A DNA stretch of 64,000 nt, taken from positions 353,501 to 417,500 of the forward strand of contig JACSYO010000424.1 of the NCBI GenBank assembly GCA_016806645.1. The letters are read 5' to 3'. The notes under the pieces were generated by a model, which saw nothing but the letters and a program-made list of their open reading frames with translations, did not search any database and was not told the origin of the DNA. Positions 61,501 to 62,112 of this stretch are shown here, piece after piece. The stretch is from Ophiodon elongatus (lineage: Eukaryota > Chordata > Actinopteri > Perciformes > Hexagrammidae). Every line of letters begins with the position of its first letter. Positions within the stretch are counted from its first letter, which is position 1. The position numbers and the translations under genes were made by a program.

Positions 61501-62112
61501 TTCCTTTACTTCACCGCTCACACTTAAAAAAAAAAAAAAGGCTTAATTTTGTGCTGTTATATGTCATGAGCTGTCCCCACTTGGCTACAGCACACTTTTC
61601 TTTATCTCCCTCTGTCCAGGCTCTGATGGATGAGATCCTGATGCTGCAGGATGAGATTGGTGAGTTGCAGACGTGTTTCTCTGAGGAGCTGGCAGACAGC
61701 GACAGCGATGGAGAGCCTGGTGACCAACTGGCCCTCCAGTCTACTCTCACTGTGCTGGGAGAAAGGATGGCCACCATTCGAATGCAGGCTTCTGGGAAAC
61801 GGCAGCTGCTGGATGTGAGGCCCTTTTTAAAAATGATATTAATTTGCATACTTTCATTCTTATTTACACTGAACTTAACAACAGTGTCAGAATTGCTTCA
61901 CCTGTGGAATCTAAAATGTCTGTCTGTGTCCTTTACAGGAAAAACTAAGTGAACAGCTAGAAGAGCAGCGACAGGAACAGGCGCTGCAGCGCTACCACAG
62001 CGAGGCCGAGGAGCTCGACCATTGGCTGCTCAGCACTCGTGCCACTTTAAGCTCTGCCCTTCAGCCCCAAAATGAGGACTTGGACATGGAGGAGCAGCTC
62101 ATCGACTGTCAG
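524..62112 (+). CDS. syne1: Nesprin-1 (partial, internal; 69 exons w1-w69)
   Basis: Internal part of the gene for nesprin-1, a giant outer-nuclear-membrane protein. It joins the nucleus to actin through N-terminal calponin-homology domains and to SUN proteins through a C-terminal KASH tail (family knowledge; both ends lie outside the window). What is seen: 69 exons in one frame, 4,864 codons without a stop, nearly all coiled-coil spectrin repeats with the usual Trp-containing helix A. Identity rests on segments shared with human nesprin-1 as remembered, for example MTAGRCHTLLSPVTEESGEE (w65), DLQRSWETLKNV (w66), ASGKRQLL (w68), QECQNKER-like sequence in w28, and AIMEEIAGFEDRL (w43). Exons are mostly 100-330 bp and in phase 0 at both ends. 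The sister gene syne2 was considered, but the w64-w69 matches are to nesprin-1. Paralogue a or b is unresolved. Confidence 0.95.
1332..1472 (+). CDS. syne1: syne1 exon w2
   Basis: 47 codons, phase 0/0, beginning ATLNSWQSFEAERETVWRF and ending LEQNK before gtgtgt. The two spaced tryptophans are typical of spectrin helix A. The acceptor (ctcaag) has a short pyrimidine tract. The following intron is only 87 bp. Confidence 0.85.
1560..1720 (+). CDS. syne1: syne1 exon w3
   Basis: Begins ELLTKVEECSVRAAFLLEKA. Ends in phase 2 (AA|gtacgt), and the split Asn codon is completed by w4. Helices B/C of a spectrin repeat. Confidence 0.85.
1951..2107 (+). CDS. syne1: syne1 exon w4
   Basis: Completes the split codon, then VVQLEMMCTWWERFG and AFSLWISGREKEL, a clear helix-A signature. 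Ends in phase 0 at VE|gtatgt. The following 673-bp intron is AT-rich and shows no element I can name. Confidence 0.87.
2781..3008 (+). CDS. syne1: syne1 exon w5
   Basis: 76 codons, phase 0/0, acceptor atccccacag. Begins AVAEGLEERRAALAHMEVDC and contains ARLAQMRRHWEEL, a classic helix-C/helix-A junction, then ASYWQRYNDNLEQ before gtacac. Confidence 0.88.
3119..3217 (+). CDS. syne1: syne1 exon w6
   Basis: Short exon of 33 codons, phase 0/0: VKKAMADLKEKLDCPLTYCS to LQDHM|gtaaaa. Frame and splice sites agree with both neighbours. The next intron (329 bp) is T-rich and holds nothing notable. Confidence 0.8.
3547..3734 (+). CDS. syne1: syne1 exon w7
   Basis: Begins EVCQAVEQLNPRLMALCSAM and ends LLALWQ plus two bases (AG|gtaaag), phase 2. 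Spectrin helix B/C. The next intron (1,248 bp) contains the GT/GC repeats at 4.57-4.84 kb. Confidence 0.86.
4569..4592 (+). repeat. (GT)12 microsatellite
   Basis: Uninterrupted GT dinucleotide run inside intron 7. Confidence 0.95.
4743..4838 (+). repeat. Alternating GT/GC (GTGTGC-like) repeat
   Basis: About 96 bp of almost strictly alternating purine-pyrimidine sequence with GC-rich hexamers, ending as (GT)n. This composition can adopt Z-DNA. Confidence 0.92.
4983..5106 (+). CDS. syne1: syne1 exon w8
   Basis: Completes an Arg codon from w7, then FEKESSSMKSWLSRCESVCC. Ends LLNVQ|gtaagt in phase 0. The acceptor (tatctacag) has a weak pyrimidine tract. KSWLSRCE is a helix-A motif. Confidence 0.86.
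5265..5431 (+). CDS. syne1: syne1 exon w9 (probable GC donor)
   Basis: Begins EMQGETASYEVLLQGLVNLA. The next exon needs a phase-2 end. The best junction is CAC AG|gcaatt at 5431/5432, a GC donor giving HR|LALLQ. The only in-phase GT nearby (AC|gtcaca, gt at 5423) has a poor consensus and would shorten the exon by nine bases. The end is therefore less certain than the start. Confidence 0.75.
5580..5675 (+). mobile_element. Non-LTR retrotransposon 3' tail with (CTAT)n
   Basis: Sequence with a ccccttgcggga core and a taataaa-like end runs directly into a (CTAT)n tract (5643..5674). This arrangement is common at the 3' ends of teleost LINE/SINE copies. The family is not resolved and the 5' limit is unclear. 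Confidence 0.5.
5839..5992 (+). CDS. syne1: syne1 exon w10
   Basis: Acceptor ctcttttag. One base completes Arg, then LALLQSQLEQLEQFDQALLT. Ends ISQLK|gtgaga in phase 0. The Leu/Gln heptads are typical of helix A. Confidence 0.88.
6130..6785 (+). CDS. syne1: syne1 exon w11 (656 bp)
   Basis: Large exon of 218 codons plus two bases: EHEVQLEGHASLRDTLQQRE to SSVQAFQN|AG. It covers about two spectrin repeats, including LQGWREDCLQPLNE and GVGWRQSEADALGALW. The linker near TDVSHPQARTSCRG is less helical. The next intron (720 bp) carries a CT/TA/T repeat block. Confidence 0.9.
6925..7121 (+). repeat. Compound (CT)n(TA)n(T)n repeat
   Basis: A CT run to 6970, then TA repeats with TATG interruptions to about 7094, then poly-T broken by single C residues. 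Intron 11. Both strands give spurious open frames here. Confidence 0.95.
7506..7685 (+). CDS. syne1: syne1 exon w12
   Basis: Acceptor ttctcccag. The Arg codon is completed, then LRFFVQLDDELQSLQHSQRW. Ends AN|GG (phase 2) before gtaggg. SQRWLEEKGSQLAQRD is helix-A-like. Confidence 0.88.
7923..8076 (+). CDS. syne1: syne1 exon w13
   Basis: Completes Gly, then QEQSGVVVDLLRQFHHLKST. Ends RTFTR|gtcagt in phase 0. A second GT four bases downstream would break the frame with w14. The next intron (398 bp) has no recognisable element. Confidence 0.85.
8475..8633 (+). CDS. syne1: syne1 exon w14
   Basis: 53 codons, phase 0/0, acceptor ccctgcag: HDTVQAELREKQEAMDQLIC to LRDQWLE|gtgagt. The next intron (583 bp) contains only short T- and CT-rich runs. 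Confidence 0.88.
9217..9399 (+). CDS. syne1: syne1 exon w15
   Basis: 61 codons, phase 0/0: VSERIQTNTERLGYCVALWN, then MEQDINQWAASSIADLTDSV, ending TFQ|gtcaga. Paired tryptophans fit helix A. Confidence 0.88.
9520..9621 (+). CDS. syne1: syne1 exon w16
   Basis: 34 codons, phase 0/0: AEVEKREQRLDTLQERVTEL to IQMQ|gtgaat. The next intron (955 bp) holds the L1 fragment. Confidence 0.86.
9830..10478 (+). mobile_element. L1-clade LINE, 3' end of ORF2 (degenerate)
   Basis: The plus strand encodes the C-terminus of an L1-type reverse-transcriptase ORF: LLIASIKAITRKWGKVDPPA followed by LEQWFEFL. After a frameshift near 10190 comes RLRLQEAQMKNYEKS, which matches the usual L1 tail pattern. An AT-rich 3' end with atataaagtg follows. 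It is 5'-truncated and broken, so inactive. It sits in intron 16 in the same orientation as the gene. The 5' limit is approximate. Confidence 0.78.
10577..10780 (+). CDS. syne1: syne1 exon w17
   Basis: 68 codons, phase 0/0, acceptor ttggaccag: VLESDLRKKIAHAQEVYNQA to MGTVK|gtatgg. It lies about 100 bp downstream of the L1 insertion and its own splice signals appear intact. The next intron (629 bp) shows nothing distinct. Confidence 0.88.
11410..11617 (+). CDS. syne1: syne1 exon w18
   Basis: Begins DLQSVVQQQRADMDSARDAL and ends LQLHFN|G, a rare phase-1 end in this gene, before gtacga. w19 supplies the two missing bases. The next intron (684 bp) starts with a TA repeat only a few bases from the donor. 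Confidence 0.87.
11625..11691 (+). repeat. TA-rich repeat next to the w18 donor
   Basis: Imperfect (TA)n with TATG interruptions beginning about eight bases after the donor of w18. Confidence 0.85.
12302..12414 (+). CDS. syne1: syne1 exon w19
   Basis: AG completes Glu, then LVQDFHSRLTDLKLELKECS to LQRLK|gtattg. Acceptor ctctaagcag. The next intron (471 bp) is AT-rich and unremarkable. Confidence 0.86.
12886..13091 (+). CDS. syne1: syne1 exon w20
   Basis: VSVERTTEGEECFSKVCEEA, then KEWRSYLDCCSQSQRDLEES, ending LMK|AA (phase 2) before gtaagt. KEWRSYLDC is a helix-C/helix-A junction. It is followed by one of the shortest introns (76 bp). Confidence 0.88.
13168..13329 (+). CDS. syne1: syne1 exon w21
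   Basis: Completes Asn, then FNDCVEGIRDWLKQMDLSLK to EELLARR (split). The donor AG|gtgtgt merges directly into a long (GT)n tract. IRDWLKQMDLSL is a helix-A motif. Confidence 0.87.
13330..13394 (+). repeat. (GT)n microsatellite starting at a splice donor
   Basis: About 65 bp of GT with one TATA interruption. Its first two bases are the donor of w21, and it takes up almost half of a 138-bp intron. Confidence 0.95.
13468..13747 (+). CDS. syne1: syne1 exon w22
   Basis: The split Arg is completed, then DSIEHLCQEAQSLSEAGRGS, and ETLQGVWAWLEEIQERLGTV, a strong helix-A signature. Ends ETVQ|gtgaga in phase 0. The acceptor cttgcaag is slightly atypical (aag). Confidence 0.88.
14015..14187 (+). CDS. 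syne1: syne1 exon w23
   Basis: DILLLKGEGEVKLNMAMGKG to AMSCH|AG (phase 2) before gtagac. It contains EVVRSQLQEVEDAWATLLVT, a helix-C motif. The next intron (1,652 bp) carries GT/GA and TA/TATG repeats and otherwise AT-rich sequence. Confidence 0.88.
14787..14826 (+). repeat. (GT)n(GA)n microsatellite
   Basis: Compound GT then GA dinucleotide run in intron 23. Confidence 0.93.
15088..15402 (+). repeat. TATC/GATA, TA and TATG compound repeat
   Basis: About 315 bp of (TATCTATAGATA)-like, (TA)n, (TG)n and finally (TATG)n repeats. The first 90 bases contain several self-complementary ATATCTATAGATAT units. Confidence 0.95.
15840..16149 (+). CDS. syne1: syne1 exon w24
   Basis: 310 bp. One base completes Ser, then RLEWTVSQWGGYLESAAQLR, CWMDAVEREV (helix A) and the linker CAPLPPQPGPREKA, ending TALVE|gtataa in phase 0. 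Acceptor ttcctccag. About one full spectrin repeat. Confidence 0.9.
16303..16467 (+). CDS. syne1: syne1 exon w25
   Basis: 55 codons, phase 0/0: ERVRLAQAVVLEHQEYLEAV, then RELTDWLMSAGEELHHWSDT, ending KLSEVR|gtaagg. The next intron (1,418 bp) has no gene; around 17.2-17.4 kb it contains an AT-rich block that looks like a conserved element. Confidence 0.89.
17886..18245 (+). CDS. syne1: syne1 exon w26
   Basis: 120 codons, phase 0/0: ERVECQLLEGRERLSRVRRS, then MDRQLGALSQALEQWEGAAL, ending WQLAK|gtataa. Noticeably GC-richer and richer in Ala/Arg/Gly than its neighbours. The next intron (1,712 bp) holds an AC repeat and the candidate internal promoter. Confidence 0.9.
18483..18550 (+). repeat. 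(AC)34 microsatellite
   Basis: Nearly uninterrupted AC dinucleotide run in intron 26. Confidence 0.96.
19120..19634 (+). promoter_or_regulatory. Candidate internal promoter and alternative first exon
   Basis: A CpG-containing block (cgttacgcgctcg around 19150) is followed by a forward CCAAT box at 19180..19184. Then come a long GA-rich leader, another CpG-containing stretch (acgccgcgaag) and a perfect donor gtgagt at 19635. This is the layout of a TATA-less promoter with a non-coding first exon. Spliced to w27, the ATG at 19613 would read MLLYKQH and stop, so translation would have to start further on, for example at the ATG at 19991 in w27. Inferred; no transcript evidence. Confidence 0.4.
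19655..19756 (+). repeat. (GT)n(GA)n microsatellite
   Basis: GT repeat with TT and AT interruptions passing into GA repeat, just downstream of the donor at 19635. Confidence 0.93.
19889..19910 (+). repeat. (CA)n short microsatellite
   Basis: CA run about 50 bp upstream of the w27 acceptor. Confidence 0.85.
19958..20094 (+). CDS. syne1: syne1 exon w27
   Basis: DILEGLQSAEPMAEKLKGQL to IIKQHN|AG (phase 2) before gtgaga. Human nesprin-1 has a closely similar LQSAEPMAEKLKSQL segment (recalled). The in-frame ATG at 19991 (Met of PMAEKLK) is a possible start for a short isoform. The next intron (2,918 bp) has a short AC repeat and long unannotated AT-rich sequence, but no exon I can support. Confidence 0.92.
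21014..21040 (+). repeat. (AC)n short microsatellite
   Basis: AC run of about 27 bp in intron 27. Confidence 0.9.
23013..23190 (+). CDS. syne1: syne1 exon w28
   Basis: Completes Ser, then LSLRASRECQNKERLLEQKF and DFQQWLVNAKISTAKCFDVP, ending LQRIQ|gtaaga. The DFQQWLVNAKI-TAKCFD core is shared with human nesprin-1 (recalled). The next intron (2,287 bp) holds a long GT repeat and no supported exon. Confidence 0.94.
25018..25098 (+). repeat. (GT)40 microsatellite
   Basis: About 80 bp uninterrupted GT run in intron 28. Confidence 0.97.
25478..25660 (+). CDS. syne1: syne1 exon w29
   Basis: 61 codons, phase 0/0: EFLSDREHGQARLSTVGASG, then KVATAREDWKSLMNDLQMRE, ending DALK|gttggt. Human has EFLSESENGQ and AKEDWKNF at the same places. 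The next intron (395 bp) is empty. Confidence 0.94.
26056..26199 (+). CDS. syne1: syne1 exon w30
   Basis: 48 codons, phase 0/0: NLQSQMTEFEASAEPLQDWL to KKELSKLQ|gtggag. The SAEP-QDWL and LPAK motifs match human nesprin-1. The next intron (1,958 bp) carries a perfect inverted repeat at 26971..27010 and a (CCATCT)n run near its 3' end. Confidence 0.94.
26971..27010 (+). repeat. Perfect 16-bp inverted repeat (8-nt loop)
   Basis: Left arm gtgttttatagccact (26971..26986), loop ctttaagc, right arm agtggctataaaacac (26995..27010). The arms are perfectly complementary. The element stands alone in ordinary intron sequence. Confidence 0.95.
28105..28130 (+). repeat. (CCATCT)n hexamer run in a polypyrimidine tract
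   Basis: About four copies of CCATCT directly before ttcctcctcctgc and the w31 acceptor at 28157. Confidence 0.85.
28158..28313 (+). CDS. syne1: syne1 exon w31
   Basis: 52 codons, phase 0/0: CVLEEKASREAELGRLRERA, then RLWEGQAAGKGFVHRVSQLS, ending LSNLTK|gtaaca. The LWEGQAA and HRVSQLS-QYLALSNLTK motifs match human. The next intron (909 bp) is without recognisable elements. Confidence 0.95.
29223..29387 (+). CDS. syne1: syne1 exon w32
   Basis: 55 codons, phase 0/0: DKASRIERIVGEHRLFSQGL, then KELQDWVVEAQRVLKTCIST, ending MLQLE|gtaagt. KELQDW is the helix-A marker. The next intron (442 bp) is empty. Confidence 0.93.
29830..30002 (+). CDS. syne1: syne1 exon w33
   Basis: ALLAARQEREIQLKMLLTRG, then AVQRNTSAEGVPVIRKQIQD, ending SIQCK|AG (phase 2). 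The donor AG|gttgtg is weak. NTS-EG-P and TRGE match human. Confidence 0.93.
30186..30339 (+). CDS. syne1: syne1 exon w34
   Basis: Completes Ser, then QLEGALSQWTSYQEDVGQFV, MWMDRVEETL and EMRDKTANLGKTK|gtatca. QLEGALS-WTSYQ matches human. The next intron (320 bp) is T-rich. Confidence 0.94.
30660..30803 (+). CDS. syne1: syne1 exon w35
   Basis: 48 codons, phase 0/0: LLYEEVLSHSSPLDTIATKG, ending NSLKEKTK|gtactt. EEVLSHSS-L-TI and EHY-TQ match human. The next intron (396 bp) is empty. Confidence 0.94.
31200..31364 (+). CDS. syne1: syne1 exon w36
   Basis: 55 codons, phase 0/0: NAVSKAKGLVLVHQEYQRGL, then HVFEDWLEQEQATLASLSHP, ending LQQLQ|gtattg. HQEYQR and F-WL-QEQ match human. Confidence 0.94.
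31575..31892 (+). CDS. syne1: syne1 exon w37
   Basis: 106 codons, phase 0/0: ILQECCSNGQSLLSSVLTSR, ERVIPWGIPQIEDRVLDTAQ and SLAQWLEEMEKAANIR, ending KKLK|gtcaga. VIP-GIPQ-EDR and R-ATKE-QL-type sequence match human. The next intron (875 bp) has a large AC repeat. Confidence 0.94.
32498..32584 (+). repeat. (AC)43 microsatellite
   Basis: AC run with a single G interruption in intron 37. Confidence 0.96.
32768..32923 (+). CDS. syne1: syne1 exon w38
   Basis: 52 codons, phase 0/0, acceptor tctgaacag: GCLEAVLARQGEVDGLSSLA, ending ARYHSLLLNIQ|gttggg. The SR-ATQLT-RY-LLL pattern matches human. The next intron (1,738 bp) contains a conserved-looking block near 33.2-33.6 kb and a G13 run. Confidence 0.92.
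34023..34035 (+). repeat. (G)13 mononucleotide run
   Basis: Thirteen G residues in a row in intron 38, an error-prone position for sequencing. Confidence 0.9.
34662..34832 (+). CDS. syne1: syne1 exon w39
   Basis: 57 codons, phase 0/0: DTIKQLQEELKSIEEAENLC, then TSFTNWFSSTQKSFTALTDT, ending MKKLE|gtaatg. The arrangement of hydrophobics around NWF matches human. It is followed by the longest complete intron (3,373 bp). Confidence 0.93.
35573..35655 (+). repeat. (CA)41 microsatellite
   Basis: Pure CA run in intron 39. Confidence 0.97.
35815..35882 (+). repeat. (CA)n microsatellite, interrupted
   Basis: CA run with TG, CG and GA interruptions, 160 bp after the previous one. Confidence 0.93.
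37884..38018 (+). other. Candidate alternative terminal exon of syne1
   Basis: A pyrimidine-rich tract ending in tctcaccgtgcag (acceptor at 37883) is followed by 44 codons in the phase that w39 would need: VSAYLMGSKPFKHNARLVRV onward, ending ECEPQSQ and TAA at 38016. A consensus AATAAA (38014..38019) overlaps the stop. If used, it would give a truncated nesprin-1 with a new tail. The peptide is not one I recognise, and this may be a chance open frame. Confidence 0.25.
38206..38532 (+). CDS. syne1: syne1 exon w40
   Basis: 109 codons, phase 0/0: TLQSELQHGHCLLKSLRERA, then SFLQRALLLAKEFQDRYKAQ and AQWLVETRALLKSPLEPKAE, ending LAKYK|gtatgg. It follows a strong CT-rich tract. GHSLLKS-type, LAKEF and EPK-ELY motifs match human. 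The next intron (418 bp) is empty. Confidence 0.94.
38951..39103 (+). CDS. syne1: syne1 exon w41
   Basis: 51 codons, phase 0/0: ALLQMVQSHDESIRSVVEKG, ending CHTAT|gtgaga. SHE-SV-SV-EKGEALL-type sequence is present in human. The next intron (471 bp) holds a SINE. Confidence 0.93.
39140..39388 (+). mobile_element. tRNA-derived teleost SINE
   Basis: It contains a pol III B-box-like gattcgatccc (39180..39190), a body with tgtccttgggaaagacactt, and a 3' part ending agcgtcagctaaatg with a short (TAATG)n tail. This plan is frequent in fish genomes. About 250 bp on the plus strand in intron 41. The 5' limit is approximate. Confidence 0.72.
39575..39742 (+). CDS. syne1: syne1 exon w42
   Basis: 56 codons, phase 0/0: AHVENLEGQVKEQEAYHNEL, then ERWLLQMSSRMVTPDPTVGG, ending QLSRHK|gtgagc. 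E-WLLQMS-R and SLE--TQQL match human. The next intron (993 bp) is AT-rich with no clear element. Confidence 0.94.
40736..40912 (+). CDS. syne1: syne1 exon w43
   Basis: 59 codons, phase 0/0: AIMEEIAGFEDRLAGLRKRG, ending DSYSAICSTAQR|gtgagt. AIMEEIAGFEDRL and SYSAICSTAQR are the same in human as remembered. The frame runs on past the donor by chance. The next intron (1,103 bp) contains a C-rich, G-poor block at 41.2-41.8 kb. Confidence 0.96.
42016..42162 (+). CDS. syne1: syne1 exon w44
   Basis: 49 codons, phase 0/0: VYQSLDHELQRHVSLQDTLL, then QCQTWLTSVSEEPEPPAHPP, ending EALQQ|gtacag. YQSL-HELQ-HVS-QDTL-QCQ-WL matches human. It includes a short proline-rich linker. Confidence 0.95.
42408..42533 (+). 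CDS. syne1: syne1 exon w45
   Basis: 42 codons, phase 0/0: VKQERALQEQANTYLQLVCS, ending QQVKLQ|gtcagt. RALQEQA-TYL-L-CS-CDLS matches human. The following intron is 89 bp. Confidence 0.94.
42623..42799 (+). CDS. syne1: syne1 exon w46
   Basis: 59 codons, phase 0/0: IEERMLLCEEVADSWRDIEE, then LRETEQQLQNLIRRPAELEP, ending DKAQ|gtctgt. D-QQLQN--RR--ELE--IAQN matches human. Confidence 0.94.
42911..43176 (+). CDS. syne1: syne1 exon w47
   Basis: 266 bp, EFLQQIRERQSEVSHLNDAV, then EIRRLRRSWMDLGQRAEDLE and SREWDYLA|AG (phase 2) before gtatca. The E-DLQR--Y and EWD-LAR motifs match human. The next intron (302 bp) is mostly a TA repeat. Confidence 0.93.
43280..43350 (+). repeat. (TA)35 microsatellite
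   Basis: Pure TA run in intron 47. Confidence 0.97.
43479..43635 (+). CDS. syne1: syne1 exon w48
   Basis: Completes Arg, then ADTESTSEHLEALRKLSSDL, ending DKELIKQQ|gtggag in phase 0. D-EST--HLEAL-KL and DKEL-K-Q match human. The intron that follows is 110 bp. Confidence 0.94.
43746..44144 (+). CDS. syne1: syne1 exon w49
   Basis: 133 codons, phase 0/0: VGHLEQRWAQLENLIQQKIQ, the linker LKTSPPPVLAQSFLFDHLSV and QRRKYLSK|gtaaac. HLEQRW-QLE-LI and SPPP--AQ matches human. About one spectrin repeat. Confidence 0.95.
44330..45934 (+). CDS. syne1: syne1 exon w50 (1,605 bp)
   Basis: By far the largest exon: 535 codons, phase 0/0, AFTERTQFIQGLGRALSWIQ to GISRKQ|gtatgt, nearly five spectrin repeats. 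Landmarks are LISRKYFQVDLDKTCHWLRR, ADAITFPEINFSNIDDSSEL, ASEYENLLLIVQR and RLNALPQQYNAILALAKEKK, all with close human counterparts. Its later half is richer in A and in AAA/GAA codons than neighbouring exons. No internal GT-AG pair seems needed. Confidence 0.95.
45935..46627 (+). other. Intron 50
   Basis: 693 bp, AT-rich. A short open stretch (46219..46413) lacks splice context and spectrin-like composition. No transposon signature is seen. Confidence 0.7.
46628..46965 (+). CDS. syne1: syne1 exon w51
   Basis: 338 bp: LAVDQVLSLVQRHHLSLQSM, then DLENQTDCVWDVEDISVQEK and TLDPLLEDFMKAEAMGEFRE, ending REMLQ|AG (phase 2). The counterpart of the human region around LVATLDPLIK; moderately diverged. 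Confidence 0.92.
47083..47227 (+). CDS. syne1: syne1 exon w52
   Basis: Completes Ser, then CTALWTSFQHEKETLVEQMN and DAEAKLAMFTTAKAVS, ending CQRYK|gtggga. CTA-W---Q--KE---E-MND-E-KL matches human. A second AG eight bases into the exon would lose the frame. The next intron (317 bp) is empty. Confidence 0.93.
47545..47763 (+). CDS. syne1: syne1 exon w53
   Basis: 73 codons, phase 0/0: SLVAHIDLLELPLNALKENT, then SLWQRWTRLRSVARAQERAL, ending NFTDK|gtaaga. WQRWTRLR-VA--QE--LED is nearly the same in human. The next intron (1,602 bp) contains a hAT element. Confidence 0.95.
48804..49185 (+). mobile_element. Non-autonomous hAT element (MITE), 382 bp
   Basis: Left end caaaggttctcaacc with tgggtcgcgacccc. 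The right end, read on the other strand, is cagtggttttcaacctgggg with gtcgggac. These are hAT-type terminal inverted repeats. The flanks gtctaact and gtcacact agree at 6 of 8 bases, a decayed 8-bp target duplication. No transposase frame. A TA/GT microsatellite lies inside. Confidence 0.82.
49039..49095 (+). repeat. (TA)n(GT)n microsatellite inside the hAT element
   Basis: TA run with one TTTA interruption, then a short GT run, contained in the MITE at 48804..49185. Confidence 0.93.
49366..49661 (+). CDS. syne1: syne1 exon w54 (with poly-Glu)
   Basis: MEKVRSVSQDLHSRVPDSTV, LLEYHDSFGLEVERELSILA and LGQHTRSLRG, then a run of eight Glu (GAG repeat) and DAMEEKAENG, ending EQYD|AG in phase 2. LLEYHD-F-LE-E---S-L---QT-S matches human, which has no such acidic run in my recollection. 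The leading ATG is an ordinary internal Met. Confidence 0.94.
49810..49975 (+). CDS. syne1: syne1 exon w55
   Basis: Completes Ser, then LVLRVRASRAQVHQELRERE, VKGWIQDTRGLLLSPTADLD and LLQELE|gtaggc. The WIQDTR---L---T---D--L-EL pattern matches human (WVQETKEYL). Confidence 0.94.
50115..50270 (+). CDS. syne1: syne1 exon w56
   Basis: 52 codons, phase 0/0: TAHGEVISRRQSVERMTELQ, ending LPSELSMQLAEVALALGSAE DQ|gtgacc. LPSELS-QLAEVAL matches human. The next intron (343 bp) begins with a short gggctgtcaaatg stretch that may be an old transposon fragment. Confidence 0.95.
50614..50766 (+). CDS. syne1: syne1 exon w57
   Basis: 51 codons, phase 0/0: VQAREREVQQTRDVKEDFSF, ending EEAKEETK|gtaatc. I--L---LTTI--KL--K-D-type spacing matches human. 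The next intron (769 bp) holds nothing recognisable. Confidence 0.93.
51536..51718 (+). CDS. syne1: syne1 exon w58
   Basis: 61 codons, phase 0/0: ALCEECQCCGRSVAELGIAV, then FGEQNPLLCKQLGDALAKLT, ending NRLKK|gtgaga. Unusual Cys cluster (four Cys within nine residues). AVQ-F-EQN--L-K-L---KLTE---QT-Q matches human. Confidence 0.94.
51907..52044 (+). CDS. syne1: syne1 exon w59
   Basis: 46 codons, phase 0/0: AERQVEEYRGMKAFILGWTE, then WGSASQLQEQIRAHQ|gtgagt. EEY--M---IL-W-EKA and W-SASQL-EQ---HQ match human. A second acceptor AG four bases on would shift the frame. Confidence 0.95.
52338..52523 (+). CDS. syne1: syne1 exon w60
   Basis: 62 codons, phase 0/0: ALLRECRGLHGDLEAMGERE, ending TRLQSLQDAAK|gtaaac. 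ETEELRQ---RLQ-LQDAAK matches human. The next intron (734 bp) has no recognisable feature. Confidence 0.95.
53258..53380 (+). CDS. syne1: syne1 exon w61
   Basis: 41 codons, phase 0/0: DMLLLEAEVKILHAAVDQIQ, ending RLSLREQLTQRQ|gtgaac. TL-SP---RLSL-EQL--RQ matches human. Confidence 0.95.
53578..53760 (+). CDS. syne1: syne1 exon w62
   Basis: 61 codons, phase 0/0, acceptor tcataag: RLLVEMEGFKQQVAAVQQCQ, SALRLPLEVVAGLPICRTAQ and LQHTTIQQCNILQ|gtagag. CQSALR-P--VVA-LP-C--A and LQHT-IQQCNI-Q match human closely. The next intron (909 bp) is unremarkable. Confidence 0.96.
54670..54813 (+). CDS. syne1: syne1 exon w63
   Basis: 48 codons, phase 0/0: EAVVQYEQYEQEVKNLQRLI, ending NIQELQAQIHHHE|gtcaga. EAVVQYEQYEQE-K-LQ-LIE-AHR and SNIQELQAQI-type sequence are almost the same in human. 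The next intron (1,925 bp) ends in a GC-rich block. Confidence 0.97.
55990..56738 (+). promoter_or_regulatory. GC-rich candidate internal promoter before exon w64
   Basis: The AT-rich intron changes at about 56.0 kb to a GC-rich stretch with G-rich runs (cgggacggggggagtgg), CpGs, an inverted CCAAT box (ctgattggctgag near 56422), an ETS-like cacttcctgt near 56271 and GA-rich leader-like sequence. It runs directly into w64. No TATA box. In-frame reading from upstream into w64 is blocked by TGA at 56733, so an unspliced leader would need a start inside w64, for example the Met of KCKMLT. Inferred. Confidence 0.35.
56739..56969 (+). CDS. syne1: syne1 exon w64
   Basis: 77 codons, phase 0/0: ELAQKIRGYQEQIASLHSKC, then KMLTVKAKHATMLLTVNEVD, then an acidic linker GLSDGMDELSDEELPGS and an Ala/Asn-rich stretch, ending HPSVVM|gtgagt. 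The first 40 residues are almost the same in human. The linker is likely disordered and differs. The next intron (2,066 bp) holds GT, T and TA repeats. Confidence 0.97.
57016..57123 (+). repeat. (GT)n with GCGT interruptions
   Basis: About 108 bp of GT repeat turning into GTGC repeat, starting about 45 bp after the w64 donor. Confidence 0.95.
57675..57693 (+). repeat. (T)19 run
   Basis: Mononucleotide T run in intron 64. Confidence 0.9.
58469..58583 (+). repeat. (TA)n repeat with long imperfect palindrome
   Basis: TA run (58469..58517) followed by left arm atatacactgtgtgtgtgta (from 58521), a TA centre and right arm acacacacacagtgtatat (to 58583). The arms pair over about 20 bases with one dinucleotide difference. 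Confidence 0.93.
59036..59176 (+). CDS. syne1: syne1 exon w65
   Basis: 47 codons, phase 0/0: MTAGRCHTLLSPVTEESGEE, GTNSEVSSPPACRSPSPGAN, ending APLSQ|gtactg. Almost the same as human; the best single proof of identity. A Ser/Pro-rich, non-helical linker with several SP sites that could be phosphorylated. The first codon of the exon is ATG, but it continues from w64. The next intron (1,220 bp) has no recognisable exon. Confidence 0.97.
60397..60510 (+). CDS. syne1: syne1 exon w66
   Basis: 38 codons, phase 0/0: GRGALSRAPLRELYDPSMET, ending DLQRSWETLKNV|gtacag. The second half matches human (DLQRSWETLKNV), but the first half differs from the human segment at this place and is shorter. The next intron (429 bp) is empty. 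Confidence 0.93.
60940..61101 (+). CDS. syne1: syne1 exon w67
   Basis: 54 codons, phase 0/0: ISEKQKSLYEALERQQHYQE, SLQSISTKMESIEG and KSPESQMAAHQ|gtgaga. ISEKQ--LYEALERQQ-YQ-SLQSISTKME matches human. The next intron (518 bp) has T and A runs. Confidence 0.97.
61620..61814 (+). CDS. syne1: syne1 exon w68
   Basis: 65 codons, phase 0/0: ALMDEILMLQDEIGELQTCF, an acidic stretch ADSDSDGEPGDQ, then LALQSTLTVLGERMATIRMQ and ASGKRQLLD|gtgagg. Nearly the same as human outside the acidic stretch. Confidence 0.97.
61939..62112 (+). CDS. syne1: syne1 exon w69 (last exon in window)
   Basis: 58 codons, phase 0/0: EKLSEQLEEQRQEQALQRYH, EAEELDHWLLSTRATLSSAL and EEQLIDCQ|gtgaga. EKL--QLEEQRQEQALQRY matches human. 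In human the next exon begins NMLVEIEQ, which is not found before the window ends. Confidence 0.97.
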
